The position numbers and the translations under genes are program-made. A DNA stretch of 64,000 nucleotides from Oasisia sp. SBJ-2009. Lineage: Eukaryota; Annelida; Polychaeta; Sabellida; Siboglinidae. Below, in pieces: positions 1 through 12,040 of this stretch. Every line of letters starts with the position of its first letter. Positions within the stretch are counted from its first letter, which is position 1. A model generated the notes under the pieces. It had not been told where the DNA came from and did not search any database. It saw nothing but the letters and a program-made list of their open reading frames with translations. The stretch lies in NCBI GenBank assembly GCA_964017155.1, contig OZ024867.1:7933413-7997412 (forward strand). The letters run 5' to 3'.

Positions 1-1
1 C

Positions 2-208
2 AGTCACAGTGTCGCTATCGGAGAACTAAGGAATTTGCGAAAACTCGTTAATGTTGAAAGAAATGTGCTTGTACTAGACGATATAAACTATCAGGCAGTC
101 TCCACTGCGTGGATTGAAACACAGGCGGATGGACTCGCAGTTCAAAGATTCGCTTGCACGGACAAAAGCGGAAATAACCGGAGTTACGTTGTCGGATACT
201 ATGTGTAG
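2..208 (+). CDS. 3' end of a methyltransferase-like gene (partial)
   Basis: An open frame runs from the left edge to TAG at 206-208 (68 codons). It aligns with the C-terminal 68 residues of the minus-strand gene at 6518-7429, about two thirds identical by eye, and shares the LVLDDI segment and the C-terminal YVVGYYV. Similarity continues about 25 bases past the stop into the 3' flank, then ends where a hexanucleotide satellite begins. The SAM-binding N-terminal half would lie outside the window, so function here is inferred from the complete copy. The visible part has no frame break, so it may be a live paralog rather than a pseudogene. Confidence 0.7.
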   Translation, partial: SHSVAIGELRNLRKLVNVERNVLVLDDINYQAVSTAWIETQADGLAVQRFACTDKSGNNRSYVVGYYV

Positions 209-236
209 CTTGACCTGTGCTACTGTGACGTGAGCT

Positions 237-590
237 GGTAGTAGTAGTAGTTGTAGTAGGAGTAGTAGTAGCAGTAGCAGTAGCAGTAGCAGTAGCAGTA
301 GCAGTAGCAGTAGCAGTAGCAGTAGCAGTAGCAGTAGCAGTAGCAGTAGCAGTAGCAGTAGCAGTAGCAGTAGCAGTAGCAGTAGCAGTAGCAGTAGCAG
401 TAGCAGTAGCAGTAGCAGTAGCAGTAGCAGTAGCAGTAGCAGTAGCAGTAGCAGTAGCAGTAGCAGTAGCAGTAGCAGTAGCAGTAGCAGTAGCAGTAGC
501 AGTAGCAGTAGCAGTAGCAGTAGCAGTAGCAGTAGCAGTAGCAGTAGCAGTAGCAGTAGCAGTAGCAGTAGCAGTAGCAGTAGCAGTGGC
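237..590. repeat. (AGTAGC)n hexanucleotide satellite
   Basis: About 350 bp of near-perfect AGTAGC units, with a short degraded AGT-rich lead-in at 237-275. It starts about 30 bp after the stop codon of the methyltransferase-like gene, so it probably lies in that gene's 3'UTR. It creates long spurious poly-Leu and Ala-Thr frames on the minus strand. Confidence 0.95.
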
Positions 591-596
591 AGAAAC

Positions 597-602
597 AATA
601 AA
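597..602 (+). promoter_or_regulatory. possible polyadenylation signal AATAAA
   Basis: AATAAA lies immediately after the AGTAGC satellite and about 390 bp after the stop at 208. It would place the satellite inside the 3'UTR. This rests on the hexamer alone. Confidence 0.35.
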
Positions 603-1162
603 GACTGTTTCAATTATGTTCTTATGTTTCAAGCTACGGCAATTGTTTAGTTTATACATGCGTACGTTATATACTTACTTATGTATGTTTACTCGCCGGG
701 GGCATACCCCATCGAACAAGGAACGTCACTGTTGTCAGTGTTTGTGTCCATATATTTTCCATCTGTCTACTGGGGTGTCCCATCTCGTTTGTTTCTGTTT
801 CTGTGTCTCATAGCTGTTCCATTGCCATCATCATCGTCTCTTCCGAGGTGTGACGGTCAGATTGAGTATGGCTACTAGTAGTTAAACGCGTGCCGATTCG
901 ACACATTACAATAATGTAAATTATTTCAGAGTGCGTAAATATATTCATTTTATTATGAATTCACTTTCATGGAGGTTATGGATGTTACGGATTATGAGAT
1001 TAACGACATTTGAAATACAGGGCGTGCACCGCGGTATTGTCCAGCGATCGTCTCAGAAGTATACGAATAAGTCACTCCATCTAACGGACAAAAAGTAACT
1101 ATGACGCCCTCAATATAACAGACAAGACATCGGAAAGGCCACTCCTTGAACGCAACAACAAT
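603..1162. other. non-coding interval, nothing recognised
   Basis: Only short random frames. No splice-flanked coding stretch, transposon motif or repeat shared with the rest of the window was seen. Confidence 0.5.
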
Positions 1163-1586
1163 ATATATATATATATACACCCACGCACATGCACACGCAC
1201 ACGCACACGCACACGCACACGCACACGCACACGCACACGCACACGCACACGCACACGCACACGCACACGCACACGCACACGCACACGCACACGCACACGC
1301 ACACGCACACGCACACGCACACGCACACGCACACGCACACGCACACGCACACGCACACGCACACGCACACGCACACGCACACGCACACGCACACGCACAC
1401 GCACACGCACACGCACACGCACACGCACACGCACACGCACACGCACACGCACAACGCACAACGCACAACGCACAACGCACAACGCACAACGCACAACGCA
1501 CAACGCACAACGCACAACGCACAACGCACAACGCACAACGCACAACGCACAACGCACAACGCACAACGCACAACGAACAACATATG

Positions 1587-1643
<57 letters not shown>
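1163..1643. repeat. compound microsatellite: (AT)n, (CACACG)n, (CGCACAA)n, (AT)n
   Basis: Four adjoining tracts: AT at 1163-1178; hexamer CACACG to about 1452; heptamer CGCACAA to about 1572; AT to 1643. The heptamer differs from the hexamer by one inserted A. The downstream AT tract abuts the truncated 5' end of the LINE at 1667. All long frames here are artefacts of the repeats. Confidence 0.95.
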
Positions 1644-1645
<2 letters not shown>

Positions 1646-1666
1646 ATAGATGTTTTATATCATCAT

Positions 1667-3508
1667 TATTCATTCAGAGAGCTGCTGCTGACATAAACGA
1701 CACGAAGGGCTTCTACAGTGGACTGAAGGAAGTGTGGGGGCCCAAGAAGAAGGGACCTGTTCAACTGAAATCAACAGATGGAATGGAGACCTTCTCTGAC
1801 AGCAAGAAAGTTGTGGCAAGATGGAGTGAACACTTCCAGAAGCTACTCAACGTCCCTGGCGACATAGATCATGAAGCTCTGGACAAAATCCCGCAGTGCA
1901 TTATCAAGACAAGCCTCGATGAGATTCCAACTATGGATGGGATGGCTAGAGCAATCGCCGGCCTAAAAGATGGCAAAGCACCTGGAGGAGATGGAATTCC
2001 TGCAGAAGTATGGATGCATGAAGGAGACAATCTGTTAAGCAGACTGTACCAGCTAATCACCAATGCCTGGGAGATGGATTATGTACCACAAGGATGGAAG
2101 GATGCCAGCATTATAGCCATCTACAAGAAAGGTGATCGAACAGACTGTGGGAACTACAGAGGAATCTCTCTTCTTTCCATAGCAGGCAAAATCTTCGCCA
2201 GGATCCTCCTCAATAGACTATCTACCCACATAACACCAGAGGTAGTTCCAGAGACACAATGTGGCTTCAGAGGTAACCGGAGCACCATAGATATGTTATT
2301 TTGTCTCCAACAACTACAAGAAAAGTGCATTGAGCAGGACCGACCACTGTACATGGTATTTGTCGACTTTAGTAAGGCGTTCGACACAGTTGGGAGGACT
2401 GGACTATGGCAGCTACTGAAGAAGTATGGCTGCCCAAAGAAGTTCACAACAATGATCGAGGCACTACATACCGGAATGATGGCGAATGTTAGTGTTGGAG
2501 GGGAAGTCTCGGAATCATTTAGGGTCACAAATGGGGTCAAGCAAAGGTTGTGTACTGGCCCCCACGCTCTTTTCCATCTTCCAATCAGCAATGCTCGACT
2601 ATGCTTTCCGAGACATAGGGGATGGCTTCTATATACAGACCAGACAGAGCGCTGACCTATTCAACGTCGCACACTTCAGAGCGAAGACCAAGACTACTAG
2701 GATACTGATGAGAGAGCTGCTATTCGCAGATGACAGTGCACTGGTTGCACACTCTGCTGGAGAGATGCAGAAAATAGTGGATGCTTTCTCCGATGCGTCA
2801 AAGACGTTCGGCCTGAAGATTAACATCAAGAAGACCGAGGTGCTGTACCAACCCAACTCTACAAGAAGAGGAGGATATCATGGTTGATGGAAACAAGCTG
2901 AACTCTGTTCTGGAATTCACCTACCTCGGAAGCACTATATAAAGTGACGGAAGCATCGACGATGAAATACAGAGGAGGATGGCCAAGGCTAGTGCATCTT
3001 TCGGCCGACTACGCCAGAGACTCTGGAACAACCAAGGCAAGATATACCGTGCAATCGTGCTGTCCACCCTTCTATACGGAGCCGAGGCCTGGACAGTGTA
3101 CAGACGACAGGTGAAAAAGCTGCATGCCTTCATAATGCGACATCTGCGTTCGATCATGAGGATAACCTGGATGGACAAAGTGACAAACAAGGAACTACTC
3201 GAACGGACAGGGCTGCCATCTATGGAAGATCTTCTGATCAGAAAGAATCTCCGGTGGACTGGACACCTCGTGAGGATGTCACCAGACAGGCTACCAAAGC
3301 AGGTTCTCTACACCCAACTGTCTTCTGGTCACAGAAAGAGGGGGCGCCCTCGTCTTCGGTTCAAAGATACCATCAAGAGAAACCTGAAGCTGAGAGACAT
3401 AAAGATCGACTTATGGACATCACTCTCACAGCAGAGAGGTAAATGGAGAGCAACAGTCAAGTGATGGAAGAAGCCTTTGTCGCTTCGCGATCGACAGCAT
3501 GATGATCA
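1667..3508 (+). mobile_element. 5'-truncated RTE-like LINE, reverse transcriptase fragment
   Basis: Closely related to the longer copy at 35208-38707. The similarity begins at the N-terminal side of the RT, so the endonuclease is missing (5' truncation). RT motifs visible are KAPGGDGIP, NYRGISLLS, VFVDFSKAFD and FADDSALVAHS, followed by a C-terminal domain with GRPRLRFKD. The frame is broken by one extra A in the run at 2543-2545, and by an in-frame TAA at about 2939 just after YLGSTI. A 27-bp deletion relative to the other copy follows WNN near 3032. The 3' end is a short ATG-type repeat, typical of RTE elements. Dead copy. Confidence 0.85.
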
Positions 3509-3821
3509 TCATTATTCATCGTGCAGCCATAGTATCCAGTGGTTGGGCGAAGGCATCAGCTCATATATTTCCTTCCTCATTTGTCTATCTTGCGGTATCC
3601 TCTGCCTAATGTAACCCCTCGAGTAGTCGTCTAGTCCGTCTCTCCAACGTCTTGCTGGTTTTCCACTAGGTCCTTTCCTTCTGTACGGCTTACGGTTGGT
3701 GATACGCACTGTAAATCGGTTATCTCGCGTAACCGACTGTCGGTCGGCTGCGGAACTACGGCGAGAAGACAGTCTGGCCACATTTGCCGGCTTTTGTTTG
3801 GTATCCGCGTGAACTATACAA

Positions 3822-3846
3822 TGCTGCCACTTCACGGAAACTGCCG

Positions 3847-3920
<74 letters not shown>

Positions 3921-4370
3921 AACAAGTGCAAATTTGTATTTATATTTATTTTGTGTTAACATAAGTTTAATTCTGAATAGTTTTTATAATACAGCATTAT
4001 TTGAAAAAGTATCCTTCTTCAATTGGTATGCTATGCATGGGGCTAGACATTGCTGCCACCTCACGGATGCTGGTTAATCCTGCCGTAATTCTTATTTTAT
4101 GAACAACTGTATATTTGAATTTTACTTACTTTTGTGTTCATCTAAGTTCAATGTTGAATACATTTCATATGGTATTATTATGTTGTAAAAGTATATCGTT
4201 ATTTTAATTTTGTTCATAGTTGGCCTGAGAACCAATCAGCGTCTCTACCCTAATCTGGGGTAAGGCTACCCGGATGTAGAAACTAAAGACCCATTAATAT
4301 CCCAGGCGAAGTTGAGGGGCTTAAAATTGCTACCACCTCACGGAGTCTGGGTAACTGAGGTTAGCTGCCG
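3822..4370. repeat. three diverged tandem copies within the minus-strand LINE
   Basis: The phrase GCTGCCACCTCACGG or close variants, followed by a CTGCCGT phrase, recurs at about 3825, 4052 and 4331. The two ~230-280-bp intervals between them are also similar (CAA..TGTATATTTGAATTT, AAAAGTAT). This is an internal duplication that interrupts the RT C-terminal region, and the first copy carries the (AT)n tract at 3846-3918. Confidence 0.6.
3846..3918. repeat. (AT)n microsatellite
   Basis: About 70 bp of perfect AT repeats. Confidence 0.95.
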
Positions 4371-5880
4371 TTGACGTGCCCTGCCCAGGTCCACTTTCGT
4401 GTTCAGACTTATTAATTACGTATGCGACCTTGGCCTTTTTTCTATCCCAGATGTTTGTTTTTCTGTCCTGGTATGTCATGTTTAACATACTCCTTTTCAT
4501 CTTTGTTTGGCGGCTGCTTGCGTATTCCTTGGCATGGTTGTGACTGCCCATGTGTCCGCGCCGCATAGCATTGCTTGGTGCTTGGCGAATGCTGGCAACC
4601 CAGTCGTGAGTCTTCTTTGAACCTCCTTGTCTTGGCTGTTTTATACTCTGGTGCTGTAATTATGTCCCACGTATATGTAGCTTTCAACGATCTCGATCTC
4701 GATCTGAGTATTGTTGACATATATTGGTGTGTCGATGTCCGTCTTCACCATTGTTTCTGACTTGTTCATCTTCACACTCTTATTGCCACTTTCATCAGCT
4801 AATTCATGTAGCATTTGTTGTAGCTCATGTTATGTATTTGCGCATAAAAGTATGTCGTCGGCGAAGCGAAGATGACTAAGATATTCGCCGTATATCTTCA
4901 ATATATGTTATATGTTAAATATTCTGGTTTCCCAAGTCAGTCGTCGGAATATGCTTTCGAGTGCTGCCGTGAACAACTTGGGCGATATGGTATTTCCCCT
5001 TCGTACTCCGTTCATGATGTTGATTGTGTTGCTTTATTTGTGTAGGTGGCCTGTCATCGAGCTGTTGGTGTAGATTTCTTTAATTTCTATGCACACATCT
5101 TCTATCCCCTGTTCTTGAAGCGAGGTCACTACTGCTTGAATTTGCACTGAGTCGAAGGCTTTCTCCTAGTATACGAATGAGATGTATTGTATATTCTATG
5201 TTATTCTCCTCCAGTTGGCTTACGACGTGGTTGTGGTATGACGTTGATGTTATTTCTGGTACCACTTTTGGGTCAGTGTGGATTATGGTACTCTGTTCAG
5301 TGTCGTATAACTCCGTGATAAATTCCTCTATTCGTTTTATGATCTTATATTGATCACGGATTTCTCTACCCTGCTTGTCCAGGAGTGTGACCAGTCTGTT
5401 TTGCATAGCTTCTGCATTCTTTGGATTTTCTTCAGACTCTTTGATTCCACGATCGTTACTCATGTGATGTCTTGGTTTCATTTCCTGATGTCATCTCTTG
5501 GTTTCGTTTTTACGGTCTTGCAATTATCTGCTTACTGTATTCGTTGTATATTTTTGCCATTTCCCGCCATTTCTCGTCGCTTTTTCATAAGGACTGGTGA
5601 CAGTGATGATATTCTCGAGTCCTGTGGCTATTTGCAATGGATCATGTATGTGATGATTTCACCCATGGTGTCAATGCACTCTAGTTCTTATAGAGTCTCA
5701 AGTCGGTTTCTCAATTCAAGTTGGAATTATATCTTCTTTTATCCTATTCGCGTGGCATGAATTAATCACTTTGTGGTCTCGTGGTCATCACTATTCTGCT
5801 TTCTACCTTTAATTCCAGTTTGATGTCGCTCATAACCACTAACTCTACCCCACCCAACTCTTCAATACCCACCATCAACC

Positions 5881-6517
5881 GATTCATCTGAGGGTCACGG
5901 CAGTAGCCAAATGGCGCTGAAGAGCCGCATCAACGCCCGATTACATATTTTATTAAAACGCTGATATATAAATGTTCAGTGCGTGACTCTCTGTGGATAT
6001 CTTCCAACGCATGGTGATTTAGCCTTTCTCTTCCGACTCGCGCCATGTTGTAGTGTAAACTGAAAGTACCCTCACATGGATGGAACCAACTTGTTTTGCT
6101 TACGCTGTGTCCTTTATTACGAAACAGTACAACTATATGTTAACAGATTCAATGAGTTTTGTGACTTAAATACGTTACGATTACTGAAAAAAGAACGTTC
6201 CTGGGAGATAACAGTTCTGCCTCGGATAGGCTGATAACTTATGTTTTCTGTATTTTGCTAGACAATAATGTAACATAACATGACATGGAACAAACATTTG
6301 TACAAACTTCACGCTTGTAACATTTTAAAGATATTGTTCATGCGCAGTAGGTTTTCGTTGAACAATGGCGCTAATATCGCGATACGAGACTTTGTACGAG
6401 ATCGGGGGGAGCGAGGTAGAACGCTATTGGATCTACCGGGGTGTCAAAATTAAAACTGGCGCATCCCCGTTTGAATCCCAGAGTGCAGCAGCTCACGTCA
6501 CAGTAGCTCAGGGCAAG
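5881..6517. other. unassigned interval
   Basis: No coding pattern, splice-flanked exon or match to the other repeats in the window was recognised. It separates the RTE fragment from the 3' end of the minus-strand methyltransferase-like gene, so its right part may include that gene's 3'UTR. Confidence 0.4.
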
Positions 6518-7429
6518 CTACACATAGTATCCGACAACATAAGAGCGTTCACGTGCGATTTGGTCCGTGCAACACAATCTTTGGACTGTGAGTCCAGCCG
6601 CCTGTGCCTGATTCCACGCAGTCGTCAAACTTGGGTAGTTTATATCGTCTAGTACGAGCACATTTCTTTCAACATTAACGAGTTTTCGGAAATTCCGTAG
6701 ATCTCCGATAGCGACATTGGTAGTGTGTCCGCCATCAACCAAGATTACGTCACATTTGACCTCAGGATGTCTGGCTGCAAACCGAGGCACGGTCTTGAGA
6801 GAATCGCCAAAGGTTATATGAAAACGTCCCGGAAAGGTGCGGTTTAAGTAGTCGGCCATGGGACGAGTGTAATAGTGATAGCCGATGGCGAACGAATACA
6901 CATGCGCGTGGTCACTTCCGGTCAGCCATTGCAGTGTGCCGTGTCCGGCATTGAAACCTGTCTCGCAGATAGTGTTCACCCACGGTCGGCCGACCAGCCA
7001 GTGGTACAGACGAGACTGATGTCTTGCCCCGCCACTGTGGCCTTCTATGACACTACTTCTATTTGTTTTTTGTTTTTCAGCGTCGTTTACACGAATAAAT
7101 TTCGCGTCGAACTGTCGACGACGCTCGATGTATTCCGGCGAGTAGAAGTCTTCGTCCAACTCTGGTTTGTCGAAAAGTTTGCGACAATCCGTCCTGTCTG
7201 GATTCAGGGGTTCGTCAAAGATGTTTTTCCACGTGACCGGGGGTTTCGAAACGACTGTTGCCGGCTGGTTTGTCCTTAGAATATATAGAGTCACAAACAC
7301 ACCAGCCAAGAAACACAGGGAGAAGACAATCACGTCCTTCTTATTCTCGGGAAACATGGCGTTGTTGATTGTCTGATTCTCTGGGTTACTCGCCCACGAC
7401 ATTATCTGCAACCGAACAAGAATTTTCAT
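6518..7429 (-). CDS. single-exon, membrane-anchored class I methyltransferase-like protein
   Basis: A 303-residue intact frame. Residues 32-51 form one hydrophobic helix after a short charged N-terminus, predicting a type II (signal-anchor) membrane protein with the rest in the lumen or outside. The C-terminal domain reads as a Rossmann SAM-dependent methyltransferase of the Methyltransf_24 type: ETGFNAGHG at 156-164 (glycine-rich motif I), FGDS at 207-210, VDGGHT at 231-236 and LVLDDI at 258-263. The substrate cannot be read from sequence. The first ATG gives MKILV; ATGs at residues 10 and 25 are also possible and keep the helix. The partial paralog at 2-208 is in the opposite orientation. 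The absence of introns suggests either a compact gene or retroduplication. Fold assignment is by motif only. Confidence 0.7.
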   Translation of the reverse strand: MKILVRLQIMSWASNPENQTINNAMFPENKKDVIVFSLCFLAGVFVTLYILRTNQPATVVSKPPVTWKNIFDEPLNPDRTDCRKLFDKPELDEDFYSPEYIERRRQFDAKFIRVNDAEKQKTNRSSVIEGHSGGARHQSRLYHWLVGRPWVNTICETGFNAGHGTLQWLTGSDHAHVYSFAIGYHYYTRPMADYLNRTFPGRFHITFGDSLKTVPRFAARHPEVKCDVILVDGGHTTNVAIGDLRNFRKLVNVERNVLVLDDINYPSLTTAWNQAQAAGLTVQRLCCTDQIARERSYVVGYYV

Positions 7430-7478
7430 AAAATTACTGAAAAAGACATGGTTGTTTCTGTTTCATTCTTCCAAATAC

Positions 7479-7480
7479 GT

Positions 7481-7561
<81 letters not shown>

Positions 7562-7584
7562 GACACACACACACACACACACAT

Positions 7585-7616
<32 letters not shown>

Positions 7617-7626
7617 AATATATATA

Positions 7627-7705
<79 letters not shown>

Positions 7706-7742
7706 GCGTGCGGCGTGCGTGTATATATATTATATATATATT

Positions 7743-7778
<36 letters not shown>

Positions 7779-7853
7779 CACGCCGCACGCATGTATATAT
7801 ATATATATATATAATATATATATTATATATGTGTGTGTGTGTTTGTGTGTGTG

Positions 7854-7894
<41 letters not shown>

Positions 7895-7985
7895 GCACAT
7901 GCACGCCGCACGCCGCACGCCCTACACGCCGCACGCCGCACGCCGCACGCCGCACGCCGCACGCCGCACGCTGCACGCCGCACGC
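7479..7985. repeat. compound microsatellite (AC)n, (AT)n, (GT)n and (CGCACGC)n with internal palindrome
   Basis: AC repeats to about 7612, interrupted AT tracts to about 7890, then a heptamer CGCACGC tract to 7985. Inside the AT part, a GC-rich arm at 7702-7724 (ATGCGTGCGGCGTG) has its inverted complement at 7775-7793 around an AT core, so this can form a cruciform. Confidence 0.95.
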
Positions 7986-7989
7986 GCAC

Positions 7990-8935
7990 TCGCTTAATAC
8001 ATAATAACTGCTAGAACGTTACCTAAGATATTTGACTAGAACAGTGCCTCATATATTTGAGCTTGTTTAACTAGAAGATCACTCGTGAATAACGAGAACT
8101 ATTGCATTATGCCGCGACAACTCCTGCACAAACCTCCCGTTTCATTGCATCACTCCGTCGCTACACCAGCAGTTCTTCGAAAGCATGTCTCGTCTCCTTG
8201 GCAACGCGCGACGCTTCGACACCGGCCGGCGTCACACCGCGTGATACACGAGAATGATGACGCACAACAAAACAGAACAACTCATAATTAACTGTACCCA
8301 TTGATGATTACGAATATACGTTGCCATAGGACGTCGCTATAACACATTTACTTACCTCTTTCAGTTAAATCTCAGAAATGACTTACCATTAATGTGTGTT
8401 ACGCTTCTATTATATATTGTTGATTTGAGCAATTTTGAAAAAAGACCCTCCATTAAAACTGTGCGGTGGATTGTTGCCCATCGTCATCGACATCTGTGAG
8501 CTAGACGGAGTGGTCGGAATTGTAGGCCTACAAAGAGCGATGCATAATTTACAGGTTTAACCAGAAAACTGGAAACATCAATAACCTCGTTTCGTAACGC
8601 TACTGCATATTGTCATTTTGTCTTATCTTTGGACCGATAACGCACTTATACAACACGTCACCCTGGATTTGTCCTTAGATCGGCCTACTTAATTTAAAAC
8701 TCTAATTTGAAATATTGCCTATCAACTTCAAGCACTGTTGTGGATTTTTTTTTTATATATAGTGTCATTCATGTTGACGAATGTAGTATCGTTTGGAATG
8801 TAACTCTGCGAGTATGACAGAAGACGTATTCTGGGTTGGTATGCATGGACCGAGACAGTGACGTTTTCTCGGACTATATATGTAGTCCGAGACTTTAACG
8901 CAAAAATCGGTATGCATGAACGCTGCAAATTAAAG
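7990..8935 (+). repeat. dispersed repeat R1, copy a (partial)
   Basis: Shares long blocks with 20940-21590 (for example TTTGACTAGAA, AATAACGAGAACTA.TGCATTATGCCGCGACAACTCCTGCA, TGCGGTGGATTGTTGCCCATC). It also shares the GGTTTAACCAGAA block with 27180-27320 in reverse. No coding potential. See the 25960-27430 entry for the possible identity of the family. Confidence 0.75.
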
Positions 8936-9040
8936 GCTATTGCCTATTCGCGGAACGAAACGACGTGATTTTTAGGCCTGCTATACCGCTGGCCTAAAAC
9001 CAGTTGTCTCGAACAATCGAGTAGCGTTTCGGTTAAATTA

Positions 9041-12040
9041 ATGGCTGCCGTTATTTATCTGAGGTATCGAAACAGACGTGCAATAAGAAGAAACCGAATT
9101 TTTCGCGACCGAACGCATCCCTTAGAAATATACAACGACGAGCAAATATATACAAAGTTTAGATTTTATAGACATTTAATTTTACAACTTACAGACGAGG
9201 TGAGAAACGAGATAGAATTTGTGCGTTCACGTAAAGCCAGGTTCGCTAACGACCATTTACAAGTGCTCCTTACTCTACGTTTTTATGCAACAGGAACTCT
9301 CCAAAATGTTATAGGGGAACTGTTAGGTGTCGACCAGTCGACGGTTAGTCGAATTGTAAACAGAGTCACAAACGCATTCCTCCGGCGTATGAACCAATTC
9401 ATTGTGTGGCCCGACCAACGGAAGGCCGACGGGAACAAGAGAGCGTACTATCGAATGAGACGCTTCCCCAATGTCATCGGGTGTGTGGACGGGACACACG
9501 TCCGGATCCATGCCCCGTTTGACCAGGAACACGAGTTCGTTAACCGGAAAAATTATCACTCGATAAACGTCCAGGTAAGTAATAGATCTACTGTATGCAA
9601 TGTTTCATAGTCACCTTACGAGTTCTCGACGAACAAGACACTGCTACGACCTGTAACAACGAAATGTAAATCCGCCCACGCAAACAAAAGTTTTTTTAAT
9701 TTCCGGTAGTTTCGATGGTTTGTGACAAACGATCCCCCAGTGAAATAGCTGTGGCCTGTGCAATTGGTTCGGGTCAGGGAAAATTATACGACGTTGTGCA
9801 GCCCTATAATTTTATTATATGATCAAGTTTTATGACGAATAATTCGTTCATATAAAACTGAATGAAACAGATACTATATTTAATAAAAGGCCGATAAAAA
9901 CAACATTGTTCAGGTCATAAATTTTATTACATTTGAGGTCGACATGAGAAACATGTATAAACTAACAGGACAATAAGTCGGTATTTCAAGAGTCATTCGT
10001 GTAAAATAAACTGATAATTAGTTAACAGATTAATAAATGCAAACTATCACAAATGGAAAACAACTGTAAACTTTTAGATTTGAATTTGTTTAATATATTT
10101 TTCTTGAAAACAACTTATTTGTAAGCCAGCATGACTTTTTTGTAATGAATCTAAAGTGTATGTCACTGCACCGTTTTTCGGGGCATGTGACTACAACACT
10201 GTCGGGGAGGATGCATGAACAACGTATTTGCAAAATTAAAGTTTATTAAACAAACACTTTTCCATGAAACACTGAGCGAATTATTCTTTCATTTTCAGGT
10301 GATATGCGATGCCGATTTACTTTTTATTAACGTTATTGCCAAGTGGCCAGGGTCGGTGCATGATGCCCGAATACTGAGGTAATCAGCAGTGTTTGAAATC
10401 TTTGAAGGTACATCCAAAATCTTAATATATTTCATTTACACAATAATATTTAAATTACATCAATCGAAATAAATTGTACATGTCAAGGAAACGTACATTA
10501 CATGCCCACTGCTGCAAAATGAATATATTTACAGCACACACACATAATAGTATTCCTGCGATTTGTTTAGACGTTTTTGTGCAAGTAAACATTGTTTTTT
10601 ACTAACATTACAGTTGAATATCACAATACAAGAACAGTTTTGTGATTGCTAGTGAAAATGTTTTTCATCAGTACCATTTCTATGATCTGCTAAATAATTT
10701 TGCTTAGTGTTTTCTTATTTACTTGAATTAAGATCATTTTATGTTTGGTAATGGCACACACAGAATGAGACGATGGATGTATGTTTGCAGCATTACTGAC
10801 TGAATGTGTATGTATGTTATGCATTGCTCACATAATACATTTTGATCAAATTTAGTACTTGATTACATGTATTTAAAAAAAACTTAGAATATTGTCTGCG
10901 TTAGCTAAATTTCGTAGCATCAACTGAAATAATGTTTGGTTAATGTACACAAATGATAATGCAATTATTAACAACTGAAGCTGTAAGCCACTGTAAACAA
11001 TAAAACAAATCATAATTGACCTATTACAACCTGCTGTGTATTACTGAATTTTGTATTTTGTATGCATAAATAGCTTAACAGATGTATGATTGTTTTGTAT
11101 GTATCACATGGTAATTGAAAAATAACTTGTTTTGCATGATTGAAGGAAACCGACCTGCAATTGATGGAATAATACTTGGTGACAGTGGGTACATGTTACG
11201 GACATGGCTAATGACACCTGTCGTCAACCCTGTCACCAGAAAACAAAGCGCTTACAACAACGCTCACAGGTGTACTCGGACAACAGTTGAACGAAGCATT
11301 GGCGTTGCTAAGCAACTGTTAGTGGAACACAAAATGAGCTAATTTTAGTTAATTTGCAATAAAACAAAACAATAAAACCACCAACGTTTCCCCATGTTAT
11401 TGGTGCATGTTTGATGACCAGGACAGTCTGTGGCATGGTTTACAATTAACCAGACTAATGTCAGTGCGTGTCACATAAGCAGAAACAAGACGTATTAAAT
11501 ACATGAAACTGCATAAATATAAACGACCGGAAAACAAATGCAGATGAAACTTGACTCTGTGTGATTATGGGTGATATCAATAGATCTAACAATATAGTAA
11601 ACAAACAATCTATGTATGGATACATGGTAATAATACCATATATTAATAATGAGTACACATCACTTGCCAATGAGGACTTTACAAATATGTGTAAATGTGG
11701 GGTAAGATATGATTATGCTCATGTTCAATACTTCTTAATGCAGGGTGTACTATAAAAACTCAAATACATTTTGTTACTCTGCCCTACTAGATTCCTCTGC
11801 CTGCGATATGGCCTGCGTTTGCAACCAGCAAAAGCATGCAAGGTCATTATCGTTTGCCTCATGTTACACAATCATGCAAGGCGCTTGAACGTCCCTGTGC
11901 TGGAAGATCCATCAGACTCTTCAAGTTCAGAGGATGAAGATGATGATAACGATGATGGCAACTGTGATGACATGAATGAGCGTGCAAGGGCAGCAGCAGG
12001 AAAGGTCGTCCGCAACAGGATTATCAACAACTGTTTTTAG
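9041..12040 (+). pseudogene. HARBI1-like PIF/Harbinger transposase, four exons, one in-frame stop
   Basis: Exons are 9041-9574, 10299-10407, 11146-11317 and 11791-12040, with phases 0, 1 and 2 matching across all introns (donors GTAAGT, GTACAT, GTTAGT; acceptors TTTTCAG, TTGAAG, CTACTAG). The product is a DDE_Tnp_4 nuclease. Exon 1 gives an N-terminal helix-turn-helix (GVDQSTVSRIV) and the first catalytic Asp in IGCVDGTHV; exon 2 has AKWPGSVHDARIL; exon 3 has the second Asp in LGDSGY and the Glu region in TTVERSIG; exon 4 has LMLHNHARR and an acidic tail. TAA at 10380-10382 interrupts exon 2 just after RILR, so the copy is probably dead unless a shorter exon 2 is used. Introns of several hundred bp are unusual but known in Harbinger transposases. 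A domesticated gene is the alternative, but the stop argues against it. Confidence 0.85.

Larger units (their letters stand above)
3509..5880 (-). mobile_element. decayed RTE-type LINE, RT and C-terminal region
   Basis: On the minus strand, separate open stretches spell an RTE reverse transcriptase in order: an N-terminal linker with LLDKQGREIRDQYKIIKRI (5480-5250), a degraded catalytic motif IESAFDSVQ near 5150, FADDILLCANT at about 4868-4836, and YIYLGH near 4700. A C-terminal GKPARRWRDGLDDY stretch at 3650-3600 is followed by the terminal stop near 3512. Several stops and frameshifts separate these pieces. The 3' end is again an ATG/CAT tail, directly against the tail of the plus-strand LINE. 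It is a different RTE lineage from that element, judged by the FADD context and C-terminal sequence. The 5' boundary is approximate. Confidence 0.75.

Noticed and set aside
74..659. Poly-Leu and poly Ala-Thr proteins over 74-659
   Set aside because: Pure translation of the AGTAGC satellite, with no conserved flanking domain.
992..1647. Cys-Val-Arg, His-Thr and Tyr-Ile repeat proteins
   Set aside because: All frames over the CACACG, CGCACAA and AT repeats are open by composition.
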